A stretch of 64,000 nt of DNA, from positions 1,922,001-1,986,000 of the forward strand of contig NZ_CP109444.1 of NCBI RefSeq assembly GCF_036227225.1, read 5' to 3'. A program made the position numbers and the translations under genes. Of the stretch, positions 54,178 to 61,992 are shown in pieces (within the stretch, counting starts at the first letter, position 1; the number at the start of each line of letters is the position of its first letter). The stretch is from Streptomyces sp. NBC_01478 (GTDB lineage Bacteria > Actinomycetota > Actinomycetes > Streptomycetales > Streptomycetaceae). Under the pieces are notes generated by a model. That model saw nothing but the letters and a program-made list of their open reading frames with translations, made no database searches and was not told the DNA's origin.

Positions 54178-55701
54178 ATGACCCGTTACGCGGCACCCGG
54201 CACCGAGGGCGCGATCGTCTCCTACCAGGCGCGCTACGACCACTTCATCGGCGGCGAGTACGTGCCGCCGGCCCGCGGGCAGTACTTCGAGAACCCGTCC
54301 CCGGTGAACGGGCAGCCGTTCACGGAGATCGCGCGCGGCACCGCGGAGGACGTGGAGCGGGCGCTGGACGCGGCGCACGCGGCGGCGCCGGGCTGGGGCC
54401 GGACGTCGGTGACCGAGCGGTCCGACATCCTGCTCAAGATCGCCGACCGGATGGAGGCGAACCTGGAGCCCCTCGCTGTCGCGGAGAGCTGGGAGAACGG
54501 CAAGCCGGTCCGCGAGACGCTCGCCGCCGACATCCCGCTCGCGATCGACCACTTCCGCTACTTCGCGGGGGCGATCCGGGCACAGGAGGGTTCGCTGGGC
54601 GAGGTCGACGACGACACGGTGGCGTACCACTTCCACGAGCCGCTCGGGGTCGTGGCGCAGATCATCCCGTGGAACTTCCCGATCCTGATGGCGACATGGA
54701 AGCTGGCGCCGGCGCTCGCGGCGGGCAACGCGGTCGTCATCAAGCCGGCCGAGCAGACCCCGGCGTCCATCCACTACTGGATGAGCCTGATCGCGGACCT
54801 GTTGCCGCCGGGCGTGGTGAACATCGTCAACGGCTTCGGCGTCGAGGCGGGCAAGCCGCTCGCGTCCAGCCCGCGCGTGGCGAAGGTCGCCTTTACCGGC
54901 GAGACCACGACAGGGCGGCTGATCATGCAGTACGCCTCCGAGAACATCAAGCCGGTCACGCTGGAGCTCGGCGGCAAGTCGCCGAACATCTTCTTCGACG
55001 ACGTGTCGTCGGCGAACGACGACTTCCTCGACAAGGCGCTCGAAGGCTTCACGATGTTCGCGCTCAACCAGGGCGAGGTGTGCACCTGCCCGTCCCGGGC
55101 GCTGATCCAGCGCGGCCACTACTCCGACTTCCTCCAGGCGGCCGTCGCCCGCACGGAGTTGATCAAGCCGGGGCACCCGCTCGACACGGACACGATGATC
55201 GGCGCGCAGGCGTCCAACGACCAGTTGGAGAAGATCCTCTCCTACCTGGACATCGGCCGGCAGGAGGGCGCGAAGATCCTCACCGGCGGTGAACGACTCG
55301 ACTACGACGGCGAGTTGAAGGGCGGTTACTACGTCCAGCCGACGATCTTCGAGGGCCACAACCGGATGCGGATCTTCCAGGAGGAGATCTTCGGGCCGGT
55401 GGTCTCGGTAACCTCGTTCGACGACTTCGACGACGCGATCAAGGTCGCCAACGACACGCTGTACGGTCTCGGGGCCGGTGTGTGGACCCGGGACATCAAC
55501 ACGGCGTACCGCGCAGGCCGGGCGATCCAGGCGGGGCGGGTGTGGACGAACTGCTATCACGCGTATCCCGCGCACGCGGCGTTCGGCGGCTACAAGCAGT
55601 CCGGCATCGGTCGCGAGAACCACAAGATGATGCTGGACCACTATCAGCAGACGAAGAACCTGCTCGTGTCGTACTCGCCGAAGAAGCTGGGCTTCTTCTA
55701 A
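54178..55701 (+). CDS. NAD(P)-dependent aldehyde dehydrogenase
   Basis: A 507-aa aldehyde dehydrogenase: oxyanion Asn in [32 protein letters not shown], general base Glu in [15 protein letters not shown], catalytic Cys in [13 protein letters not shown], and [10 protein letters not shown] plus the C-terminal [10 protein letters not shown]. The ending and overall length match the acetaldehyde dehydrogenase (ExaC/AldB-like) group. It should oxidise a short aldehyde to the acid, for example acetaldehyde. GGGAGG lies 8 nt before the ATG. Preceded by its probable GAF regulator and followed by a strong terminator. Confidence 0.92.
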   Translation: MTRYAAPGTEGAIVSYQARYDHFIGGEYVPPARGQYFENPSPVNGQPFTEIARGTAEDVERALDAAHAAAPGWGRTSVTERSDILLKIADRMEANLEPLAVAESWENGKPVRETLAADIPLAIDHFRYFAGAIRAQEGSLGEVDDDTVAYHFHEPLGVVAQIIPWNFPILMATWKLAPALAAGNAVVIKPAEQTPASIHYWMSLIADLLPPGVVNIVNGFGVEAGKPLASSPRVAKVAFTGETTTGRLIMQYASENIKPVTLELGGKSPNIFFDDVSSANDDFLDKALEGFTMFALNQGEVCTCPSRALIQRGHYSDFLQAAVARTELIKPGHPLDTDTMIGAQASNDQLEKILSYLDIGRQEGAKILTGGERLDYDGELKGGYYVQPTIFEGHNRMRIFQEEIFGPVVSVTSFDDFDDAIKVANDTLYGLGAGVWTRDINTAYRAGRAIQAGRVWTNCYHAYPAHAAFGGYKQSGIGRENHKMMLDHYQQTKNLLVSYSPKKLGFF

Positions 55702-55711
55702 AGGCAAACGA

Positions 55712-55751
55712 AAGGGTGCCTGACCTGGGAAGACTCTCGTCAGGCACCCTT
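55712..55751 (+). terminator. Strong terminator of the ALDH gene
   Basis: AAGGGTGCCTGAC (55712-55724) and GTCAGGCACCCTT (55739-55751) make a perfect 13-bp stem with a 14-nt loop, starting 10 nt after the stop codon. One of the most stable hairpins in the window. Confidence 0.85.
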
Positions 55752-55865
55752 CCGAGCCATCATTCAGACAGCAAGGCGTTGACCAGCCGCATGCCCGCCT
55801 CGTGGGGCGGTCTCCGGCGGCGGGGGCGAGGTTGTTCAGACGGGTGAGCTGGTCGGTGGTCCACA

Positions 55866-56099
55866 ACCGGTGTCCTGCAGTGAGTCGTACCAGGCCTGCG
55901 CCGGCGACAGATCGTCCGTCGCCGCCACTGCCTGAATCGGAGACGGCGACGGCAGCCCGGCGAGCACACCGAGCATCATCGCGCGCCGCTCGACGTACGG
56001 CCGCCCGCGGACATCCCCTGTCGGCAGGGCGAGGACGTCCCACACGGAAGCGCGCGGGTTCGCGGAATCCTGAGCAGTCCTAAAGCGAACCCGTGCGTC
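55866..56099 (-). pseudogene. Fragment of an ATP-dependent DNA ligase
   Basis: The minus strand encodes VWDVLALPTGDVRGRPYVERRAMMLGVLAG and then DDLSPAQAWYDSLQDTG, which follows the nucleotidyltransferase domain of ATP-dependent ligases (FDLL...GxDLxxRPYxERR...). The frame lacks the AMP-binding Lys motif and the OB-fold and breaks after LQDTG, where VEGLVxK would be expected. Flanking sequence 55752-55865 shows short coding-like stretches in shifted frames (LTRLNNLAPAAGDRP and HEAGMRLVNALLSE) that I cannot place. The whole 55752-56140 stretch is therefore decayed DNA rather than an active gene. Confidence 0.6.
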
Positions 56100-56143
56100 G
56101 GTGAGGGACTGGTGGCCATCCCGATACGGGTTGCGCACTGAGC

Positions 56144-56173
56144 TTGACCTTCGAGTCGGCTCGAAGGTCTACC
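56144..56173 (+). promoter_or_regulatory. Orphan MerR-type operator/promoter
   Basis: GACCTTCGAG (56146-56155), spacer TCGG, CTCGAAGGTC (56160-56169): perfect 10-bp arms. It lies between TTGACC (56144-56149) and TCTACC (56168-56173), giving an overlong 18-bp spacer, the hallmark of MerR-activated promoters. Downstream there is only a 14-codon ORF (MSREPPPLFDRTSF) and then the 3' end of a convergent TetR gene; no MerR gene is nearby. Confidence 0.6.
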
Positions 56174-56241
56174 GCGGATGTCGAGGGAGCCGCCGCCCTT
56201 GTTCGACCGAACCAGCTTCTGATCGGTACGCGGATGGCGTC

Positions 56242-56829
56242 TCAGTTGTGCTGCTCGGTATCCAGCAGTGCGAGGGCGTTGCGCATGCCCTGTTCGAGGA
56301 GTTGGTCGGCGAGCTGCCGGTCGGTCAGGGCACGGGAGAGCTGCAGTGTCCCGGCCATCATGCCGAGGAGGCCAAGTGCCCGCACACGTGCCGAAGGTGG
56401 ATCGTGGGGTGCCAGGCGGGCGGCGAAGCCGTCAATGAGGACCAGCGCGCCGTCGGTATAGGCCTGCCGGGTGGGATCCGTGGAGCGTGCGATCTCGTCG
56501 AGCAGGGCGGCGTTGGGGCAGCCGTCCTCGATATTGTCGCGCTGCTCGGGGGAGAAGTACCAGCGAATCAACTGTTCGAGTCCGGCACGGCCGGGCGCCG
56601 CCAGCGCGACGATGTTCTCGTGCTGGGCGCGCATCTGGTCGGCGACCGCGGTGGCCACGAGGTGGTCCTTGGAGGCGAAGTAGGCGTAGAAGGTGCCGTT
56701 GGTCAGGCCCGCGTCCTTCATGAGCGTGGCGACGCCGGAGCCGTCGATGCCGTCCTGCTTGAGCCGGCGACCGGCCGTTGCGATGATCCGCTGCCGTGTC
56801 TCCTGCTTGTGTTCTTTCGTGTACCGCAC
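56242..56829 (-). CDS. TetR/AcrR family regulator
   Basis: A 195-aa regulator: HTH at about residues 10-50 (TRQRIIATAGRRLKQDGIDGSGVATLMKDAGLTNGTFYAYFASKDHLVATAV), then the ligand domain with EDGCPNAALLDEIARSTDPTRQAY, which matches the TetR subgroup carrying a conserved GCP/A motif. GTG start preceded by AGGAGG at 8 nt. It lies 52 nt behind the beta-propeller gene on the same strand and is probably co-transcribed. Confidence 0.9.
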   Translation of the reverse strand: MRYTKEHKQETRQRIIATAGRRLKQDGIDGSGVATLMKDAGLTNGTFYAYFASKDHLVATAVADQMRAQHENIVALAAPGRAGLEQLIRWYFSPEQRDNIEDGCPNAALLDEIARSTDPTRQAYTDGALVLIDGFAARLAPHDPPSARVRALGLLGMMAGTLQLSRALTDRQLADQLLEQGMRNALALLDTEQHN

Positions 56830-56881
56830 GATGTGTTCCTCCTGGGAACCGGGGTTTGTGCCCCGGCTGCTGCTGGTCGGG

Positions 56882-57964
56882 TCAGTGTGCCGCGCCGGCG
56901 AGGAGAGCGGGGAAGTTGATCCTGGCGGTCTGCAGTTTCGCGTCGTGGGGCTCGGGGACGCCGCCGTCGGTGATGTACAGCCGGTTGCCGCGGACGGCGG
57001 TGGCGGAGGGTGAGGCGAGACCGTCCGCGCTGGTCAGGACGGGCTTGTAGGTGCCGTTCGGGTAGATCGCCACGACCCTGTCCGGGCCGTTGTTCGAGGA
57101 GGAGCCGTTCTGCGCCGCGAAGACCACATCGGAGCGGGGAGTCAGGAAGCTGAGGTCGTCGATGTTGGGCAGGCCGCCCGCGACCTGGCGGAGGGGGCCG
57201 GGCACGCCGGTGGTGGTGACCGGTACGCGCAGCAGGGTGCCCTTGTTGAAGTTGCTGACCCACAGGGCGCCGTTGTGGAACCTGAGCCCGTTGGCACCGA
57301 TCGGCAGGGCCTCGGTGGGCACCGGCGCGAGAGCGGCGTCGGTCAGCCACGGCGTCACCGATCCGCCCGCGACGGGAACGGACCAGACGATGCCCTTGAG
57401 GCTGTCCGCGACGTAGAGCGTGCGTCCGTCCGGGGCGACAGCCAGCCCGTTGGGGCCTGAGTCGGGGGCCAGCGCGGCGATGCGCTCAGGGGTGCCGTCC
57501 GCAAGCAGCTTGTACACGCCGTTCCTGGCCGCGTTGCCCGGGGCCCACAACGCGTAGTAGACGGTGCCGTCACTGCCGCGGGCGTTGCCACTGATCGCCT
57601 CGCCCACCTGCCCGGTGGCGAGCACCGTGCGCTCTCCGGAGGGGGAGAGACGCATCAGCTCCGGTCCGTGGGTGCGCTCGCACACCGCGCAGCTCCCGAG
57701 CATGGACAGGGTCACCGAGCCGTCGAGGTTGGCGGTGATGTTCTCGGGGATCTCGCCGGCCGCGAAGTCGAACGTCGCCGCGGTCTTCACGTCGGTGACA
57801 ACGGAACCGCTGTACGCGTGTCCCGTCCACGCGGACGCGGATGGCGCCGAGACCAGGACGGCCGCCGTCGCGGTGACCGCCAGCGCGATCCCGACGTTCC
57901 TCTTCACAAAACGCCGTGCGCCCGATGCACTGCGCCGGGCCGTTTGCCGGCGTTGCTGCTGCAT
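56882..57964 (-). CDS. Secreted ScyD/ScyE-like beta-propeller protein
   Basis: A 360-aa exported protein: Arg-rich n-region and hydrophobic core VGIALAVTATAAVLVSAPSASA, then a six-bladed propeller of the ScyD/NHL/SMP-30 type with repeated LAVAPDGRTLYVADSLKGIVWSV-like blades (GPNGLAV, ANGLRFHNGALWVSNFNKGTLLRVPV, NIDDLSFLTPRSDVVFAA, SATAVRGNRLYITDGG). One CAVC pair lies in blade 2. Role unknown; relatives include scytonemin-associated proteins and lactonases. The ATG at 57964 has GAGGAGA upstream; the 14-codon longer form lacks this. Probably an operon with the TetR gene. Confidence 0.82.
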   Translation of the reverse strand: MQQQRRQTARRSASGARRFVKRNVGIALAVTATAAVLVSAPSASAWTGHAYSGSVVTDVKTAATFDFAAGEIPENITANLDGSVTLSMLGSCAVCERTHGPELMRLSPSGERTVLATGQVGEAISGNARGSDGTVYYALWAPGNAARNGVYKLLADGTPERIAALAPDSGPNGLAVAPDGRTLYVADSLKGIVWSVPVAGGSVTPWLTDAALAPVPTEALPIGANGLRFHNGALWVSNFNKGTLLRVPVTTTGVPGPLRQVAGGLPNIDDLSFLTPRSDVVFAAQNGSSSNNGPDRVVAIYPNGTYKPVLTSADGLASPSATAVRGNRLYITDGGVPEPHDAKLQTARINFPALLAGAAH

Positions 57965-58110
57965 GACTCTCCTCGGCAAATCAACGAGTTGCTGATCAAT
58001 GGACATTCGGGAAGACCGGAGCTGCCAGTGGTGTCGTCTGCATCAGAAGCACTCGGGCGGAAACGACGCCCTTGAGGCCGGACCGGGAGGCCAGGCGGGC
58101 GGCGGCGCTG

Positions 58111-58312
58111 CTTCTTGCAGATCTGCTTGTCGAACGTTCCGGCGGGGACGAGTCGGCGGGCCGCAGTGACGCGTGAGGCCGGCAGGCCGGCGGTGCAGCG
58201 CGACTTCGGCTTCTTGTCGGTGGTCGCGGTGACGATCGTTCTGGTGACGACGGCGGGGTCATCGCCGTCCTTCACCTGCGCCATCACCTCGTCGAAAACA
58301 CGCCGCCGCTTT
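58111..58312 (-). pseudogene. C-terminal fragment of an SDR, paralogous to the next gene
   Basis: Immediately downstream of the intact SDR, the same strand encodes RRVFDEVMAQVKDGDDPAVV, then TIVTATTDKKPKSRCTAG and AARRLVPAGTFDKQICKK. This aligns with the C-terminus of the intact neighbour (RRTFDEVLAKNTSGGDDPAAV, KVIVAAATDRNPKLRRTAG, LHRVLPGRIFDRIVRR) at about half of positions. No N-terminal Rossmann part is left. The simplest origin is loss of the body of a second, tandem SDR gene by recombination. Confidence 0.72.
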
Positions 58313-58343
58313 CGGACGGGTTCGGGTACGCGAAAGGTGGGCG

Positions 58344-59162
58344 TCAGTTCGGCATCCGGTTGAATCTGCGGACGATACGGTCGAAGATCCGCCCCGGAAG
58401 GACGCGGTGGAGCACGCTGATGCTTGCGGCCGTCGAGCCGGCGGTGCGCCGCAGTTTCGGGTTCCGGTCGGTGGCTGCCGCGACGATCACCTTGGCCACG
58501 GCGGCGGGATCGTCGCCGCCGCTGGTGTTTTTCGCCAGCACCTCGTCGAAGGTGCGCCGCCCCGACGCGTAGAGCGGCAATGGGGTGTCGCCCTGCACGC
58601 TGTGGTCCCCGAACGGGGTGTTGATCGGGCCGGGCTCGACGAGCAGGATCCGGACGCCGTGCTCGCGGACCTCGTGGTCCAGCGACCCGGAGTAGCCCTC
58701 GACCGCGTGCTTGGTCGCGGTGTAGATGGCCATGAACGGGCTGGGGACGAACCCGCTGAGGGAGGAGACGTTGATGATGCGTCCGCGCCGCTGAGCGCGC
58801 ATGTGCGGCAGAACCGCCTTGGTCATCCGCATGATGCCGTAGACGTTGACGTCGAAGACCTCCTGCGTCCGGGCGACGGAGAACTCCTCGGCGGCGCCAT
58901 TGGCGCCGACGCCGGCATTGTTGACCAGGACGTCGATGCGCCCGAACCGATCGATCACCTGCTTGACCACGGAGGCGACCGAATCGTCGCTGGTCACGTC
59001 GAGGTCGAGGTAGGTCACCCCGGCGGGCGCGGTGACCCGCGCGGTGTTGCGAGCGGTTCCGATCACCTCGAAGCCCGCCGCGGCGAGGGCGTGGGCCGTC
59101 TCCTTGCCGATGCCCGATGAGGCACCCGTCACGAGCGCCACCGGTTGGGTTGTCGCCATCAC
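58344..59162 (-). CDS. Short-chain dehydrogenase/reductase (SDR)
   Basis: A 272-aa classical SDR: VALVTGASSGIGKETAHALAAAGFEVIGTARN, VDVLVNNAGVGANG-like segment (IDVLVNNAGVGANGAAEEF), RIINVSSLSGFVPSPFMAIYTATKHAVEGYSGSL with catalytic Ser, Tyr and Lys, and VEPGPINTPFG. Arg after the second strand suggests NADP(H). GGGAG precedes the ATG at 59162. Its promoter region carries a large palindrome, so it is probably under TetR control. Substrate unknown. Confidence 0.9.
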   Translation of the reverse strand: MMATTQPVALVTGASSGIGKETAHALAAAGFEVIGTARNTARVTAPAGVTYLDLDVTSDDSVASVVKQVIDRFGRIDVLVNNAGVGANGAAEEFSVARTQEVFDVNVYGIMRMTKAVLPHMRAQRRGRIINVSSLSGFVPSPFMAIYTATKHAVEGYSGSLDHEVREHGVRILLVEPGPINTPFGDHSVQGDTPLPLYASGRRTFDEVLAKNTSGGDDPAAVAKVIVAAATDRNPKLRRTAGSTAASISVLHRVLPGRIFDRIVRRFNRMPN

Positions 59163-59187
59163 GGTCTCCCTTGATTTTGGAGTACGT

Positions 59188-59234
59188 CCCTATGGTCGTA
59201 CGTTCGTATGTCTTACGTTCGTACGACCATAGGG
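59188..59234. promoter_or_regulatory. 47-bp palindrome with twin TACGTTCGTA boxes upstream of the SDR
   Basis: CCCTATGGTCGTACG (59188-59202) is repeated as its exact reverse complement (59220-59234). Inside, TACGTTCGTA occurs twice in the same orientation (59199-59208, 59214-59223), 15 bp apart. This is the kind of site bound by two TetR dimers. It lies 26 bp before the SDR start; the cognate regulator is not certain. Confidence 0.7.
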
Positions 59235-59322
59235 TGGTCGCCGGTCGATGGCAAGCGGTCGCGTCCGGTGATTCGAGAAGGGTTCGGGAAGCGTGGGTGG
59301 TGCGGTATGGGAAAGATCGTGA

Positions 59323-59720
59323 GCGGGCTTCCGCCACGAAGTCGAGGCCGAAGGAGCATTCGCCCGCGGCCAGTTCCTCGCCGAGCTCGCCCGCCACACG
59401 GTCTTCGACGGCCAAGTCGTCACCGACGAATCCCGCCTGCGCCGCATCCCGGCCTGTCACGACACCCACTTGTACCCGGGCACCTTCATGACCTGCGTCT
59501 ACAACCCCGACCGCGCCCGGTGCCTCTGCCCTGAGGCTTCCGCCGATCAGCCCGCCATGGCCGACTGCCAGCCGCAAGCCTGCCGCAACACCGCCCTCAC
59601 CTCCGCCAACCGGCAGGCCCCTGCTCGCCCGGGCCACGGCGGGCACAGAACTGTCGGAGAAGATCCTGGAATCGACCCACAAAGCCCTGACCGCACCACA
59701 CGGGCCTCGACCCGGAATCC
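59323..59720 (+). pseudogene. Remnant of a Cys-rich protein, possibly from a mobile element
   Basis: One plus frame carries coding-like sequence FRHEVEAEGAFARGQFLAEL, then PACHDTHLYPGTFMTCVYNP, RARCLCPE and MADCQPQACRNTALTSANRQ. After a one-base shift near 59612 it continues LLARATAGTELSEKILEST. There is no start, a stop interrupts upstream, and the rest (59721-59946) is featureless. The CVYxPxxAxC ... C...C arrangement resembles proteins I associate with integrase-type mobile elements in actinobacteria, but I cannot name the family. Confidence 0.5.
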
Positions 59721-59946
59721 CAGGGACAGGGACTGCGCGGCGGGGACTCGACGCCACGTAGGTAGGCAATCTCCGGAATCCCAGCAGCACGCGGTGGCGC
59801 CAGCCCTCCGGCCGCCCGCCTGCCCACCCCTCCGACCATGCCGGAATGGGCAGCGACGGCCGGATGACCTGCCATTTATGGATTCGGGCCATGACGCAGC
59901 CGAGGACCACCCGGATGGTCGCCCGGGCCTGAGGCTGGGCCGCGCT

Positions 59947-60549
59947 TCAGCGAGGCAGCAGGACGTCGACCTGCCCCCGGATGTCCTGCACGATCTCCTC
60001 GACGCTCAAGGCGATGTTCACGCTCGCCGCCGTACTGAGGAACATCACGGCGGACACGATGTGTGCCAGCGTCGCGGCGTCGCCCTCCGTGACCCGCTCG
60101 TCTCGGCGCAGCACGGCGGCGATGGCCTCCTCGGTCTGCGCGACGATGGCGAGGGCCGCGCCGTGCCGGGGCTCCTCGGGGTCGCCGAAGACCATCTCTC
60201 GCAGGTAGGTGCGTCCGTTGTCGATCTGGGTGCGGTTGCACTCGACGATCGGCCGGACGATCGCCAGCACCGCGTCCAGCACGCCTGGGATGGCCTCGGC
60301 GTCCGCACGGCCCTGCTCAAGTGCTTCGGCGTACTTGGCGTTCTGGACCAGGAGGAGGAGTTCGCCCTTGGTCTTGGCGTAAAGGAACAGGGTCCCGGTG
60401 CCGATGTCGGCCTTGTCGGCGATCTGCTGGGTCGTGACCTCATCGATGCCGTGTTCGGCGAACAGCTCAGTGGCGGCAGCGACGATGCGGTCGAATTTCT
60501 CCTGCTTGTTCCGCTCGCGCCGTCCGACCGACCGGGGGGCGACAGGCAT
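59947..60549 (-). CDS. TetR/AcrR family regulator
   Basis: A 200-aa regulator: HTH at about 17-62 (KFDRIVAAATELFAEHGIDEVTTQQIADKADIGTGTLFLYAKTKGELLLLV), followed by a helical ligand domain. GGAGG lies 8 nt before the ATG. It is divergent from an SDR gene, with a 30-bp perfect operator between them beginning 25 bp from its own start codon; autorepression and control of that SDR are likely. Confidence 0.92.
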   Translation of the reverse strand: MPVAPRSVGRRERNKQEKFDRIVAAATELFAEHGIDEVTTQQIADKADIGTGTLFLYAKTKGELLLLVQNAKYAEALEQGRADAEAIPGVLDAVLAIVRPIVECNRTQIDNGRTYLREMVFGDPEEPRHGAALAIVAQTEEAIAAVLRRDERVTEGDAATLAHIVSAVMFLSTAASVNIALSVEEIVQDIRGQVDVLLPR

Positions 60550-60573
60550 GACGGTGTCCTCCAGGAGTAGATT

Positions 60574-60603
60574 CTGACTGTAATCAGTTATGATTACAGT
60601 CAG
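60574..60603. promoter_or_regulatory. 30-bp perfect palindromic TetR operator
   Basis: CTGACTGTAATCA (60574-60586), GTTA, TGATTACAGTCAG (60591-60603): 13-bp arms without a mismatch, between the divergent TetR and SDR genes. It is AT-rich compared with its surroundings and is the clearest operator in the window. Confidence 0.85.
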
Positions 60604-60715
60604 TACCGCGTGGGCTCGAATGTGGCTCCGCTCATTCTTCCATGGCGGGGCGAGGAGTCATTGCTCCATCCGTGCACAGCCACGCACTTCACATCCCCTT
60701 GGAAAGAAGGAACCA

Positions 60716-61429
60716 ATGCCCTCTCTCGATGGAGCAGTCGTCCTCGTCACCGGCGCCAATGGCGGTATCGGCACCCACTTCGTCCACGACGCCCTGGCTC
60801 GCGGCGCCGTCAAGGTCTACGCCACCGCCCGTTCCCCCCGCGCCTGGGACGATGACCGCATCGTCCCCCTGCCCCTTGACGTCACCGACCCCGCGTCGAT
60901 CGACGCGGCCGTCGCCGCCGCGGCGGATGTCACCGTGCTCGTCAACAACGCGGGCGCCATCCCGCCGAGCGCGAGCCTGCTGGACGTCACCGAGGCGGAC
61001 ATCCGGGCGAACATGGAGACGAACTTCTTCGGGCCGGTCTTCCTCGCCCGCGCCTTCGCACCGGTCCTCTCCGCCAAGAAGGGGTCAATCCTCATCGACG
61101 TGCACTCCGTTGCCAGCTGGTATGCCTTCGGCGGCGCCTACAGCGCGTCCAAGGCCGCACTGTGGTCGGCCACCAACTCGCTGCGCATCGAGTTCGCACC
61201 CATGGGCGTCCATGTGACGGGTGTGCACATGGGCTACGTCGACACCGATATGGCCGCGCACGCTGACGGACCCAAGATGCTGCCGACCCAGCTGGTGACG
61301 ACGGTCTACGACGCCGTCGAGGCCGGAGAATACGAGGTCCTGGCCGACGAGTTGACCAAGGGAGTCAAGGTGGCTCTGAGCGGCCCGGTCGAGGCGCTTT
61401 ACCCGGACCTGCACAGCACGGACGCCTGA
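60716..61429 (+). CDS. Short-chain dehydrogenase/reductase (SDR)
   Basis: A 237-aa SDR: VVLVTGANGGIGTHFVHDALARGAVKVYATARS, VLVNNAGAIPPSASLLDVTEADIRANMETNFFGP, IDVHSVASWYAFGGAYSASKAALWSATNSLR with the Ser-Tyr-Lys triad, and GVHMGYVDTDMAAH. AAGGA precedes the ATG at 60716. It is divergent from its probable TetR repressor. Substrate unknown; short length and motif spacing fit the SDRs often found with TetR/enoyl-CoA hydratase clusters. Confidence 0.9.
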   Translation: MPSLDGAVVLVTGANGGIGTHFVHDALARGAVKVYATARSPRAWDDDRIVPLPLDVTDPASIDAAVAAAADVTVLVNNAGAIPPSASLLDVTEADIRANMETNFFGPVFLARAFAPVLSAKKGSILIDVHSVASWYAFGGAYSASKAALWSATNSLRIEFAPMGVHVTGVHMGYVDTDMAAHADGPKMLPTQLVTTVYDAVEAGEYEVLADELTKGVKVALSGPVEALYPDLHSTDA

Positions 61430-61992
61430 GCTTGTCCTTCGGTCCCGACGTGATCTCTTCACGCCGGGACTCCGTGATCCATCGCGTTCGAACGGTTGGC
61501 CGGCCGGTGTCAAGAAGGGGTGCACCGTCGCGGCCGTCGAGCCGTGGATGGCATCGGCGGTCGATCCGCCGGCAGCCCGATCAGCAGCGGGGCACCACCG
61601 TGGTGACAGACCGTCGCGGCTGTCGGGCCACGGTCTGAGGCGGTGCCAGGCACCACGAGTTCGGCCCGGTCGGTGTCGGTGAAGCTCGGTCAGGCCATGC
61701 TCGGCGCGCACTCGTCCGCGCATCAACCGGTGTAGTTCGTCCAGCGACCGCCAGGGCACTGCCCCGAACGCCACCCGCAGCAGTGTCCGGCGGGTACAGG
61801 CTGCGCCACTGGGTGGTGAGTCCTGGCCAATCGGCCCGTGGCCCGGAGAGGGCGCCGACGCGTTCGAATTCGCCCGCGATGCCGGTGCGCCGGTCGACCG
61901 CGGTGCCGAAGACGTCGGAAATCAGGTAAGCCCTGCGGCGAAAGAGGACGTACGCGCCATTGGCTGCGTCCGTGCTCGCTTCCTGACGGGTG
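61430..61992. other. Region without an intact gene; decayed coding-like DNA on the minus strand
   Basis: Minus-strand frames show coding-like pieces such as YVLFRRRAYLISDVFGTAVDRRTG and, in another frame, VPWRSLDELHRLMRGRVRAEHGLTELH, consistent with a frameshifted gene remnant. I do not recognise the family and find no start with a ribosome site. No clear hairpin lies after the SDR stop. Confidence 0.45.

Noticed and set aside
59470..60570. A 366-codon plus-strand frame covering the TetR gene
   Set aside because: Its right two thirds are antisense to a clear TetR gene; only the left part has coding-like sequence and is reported as a remnant.
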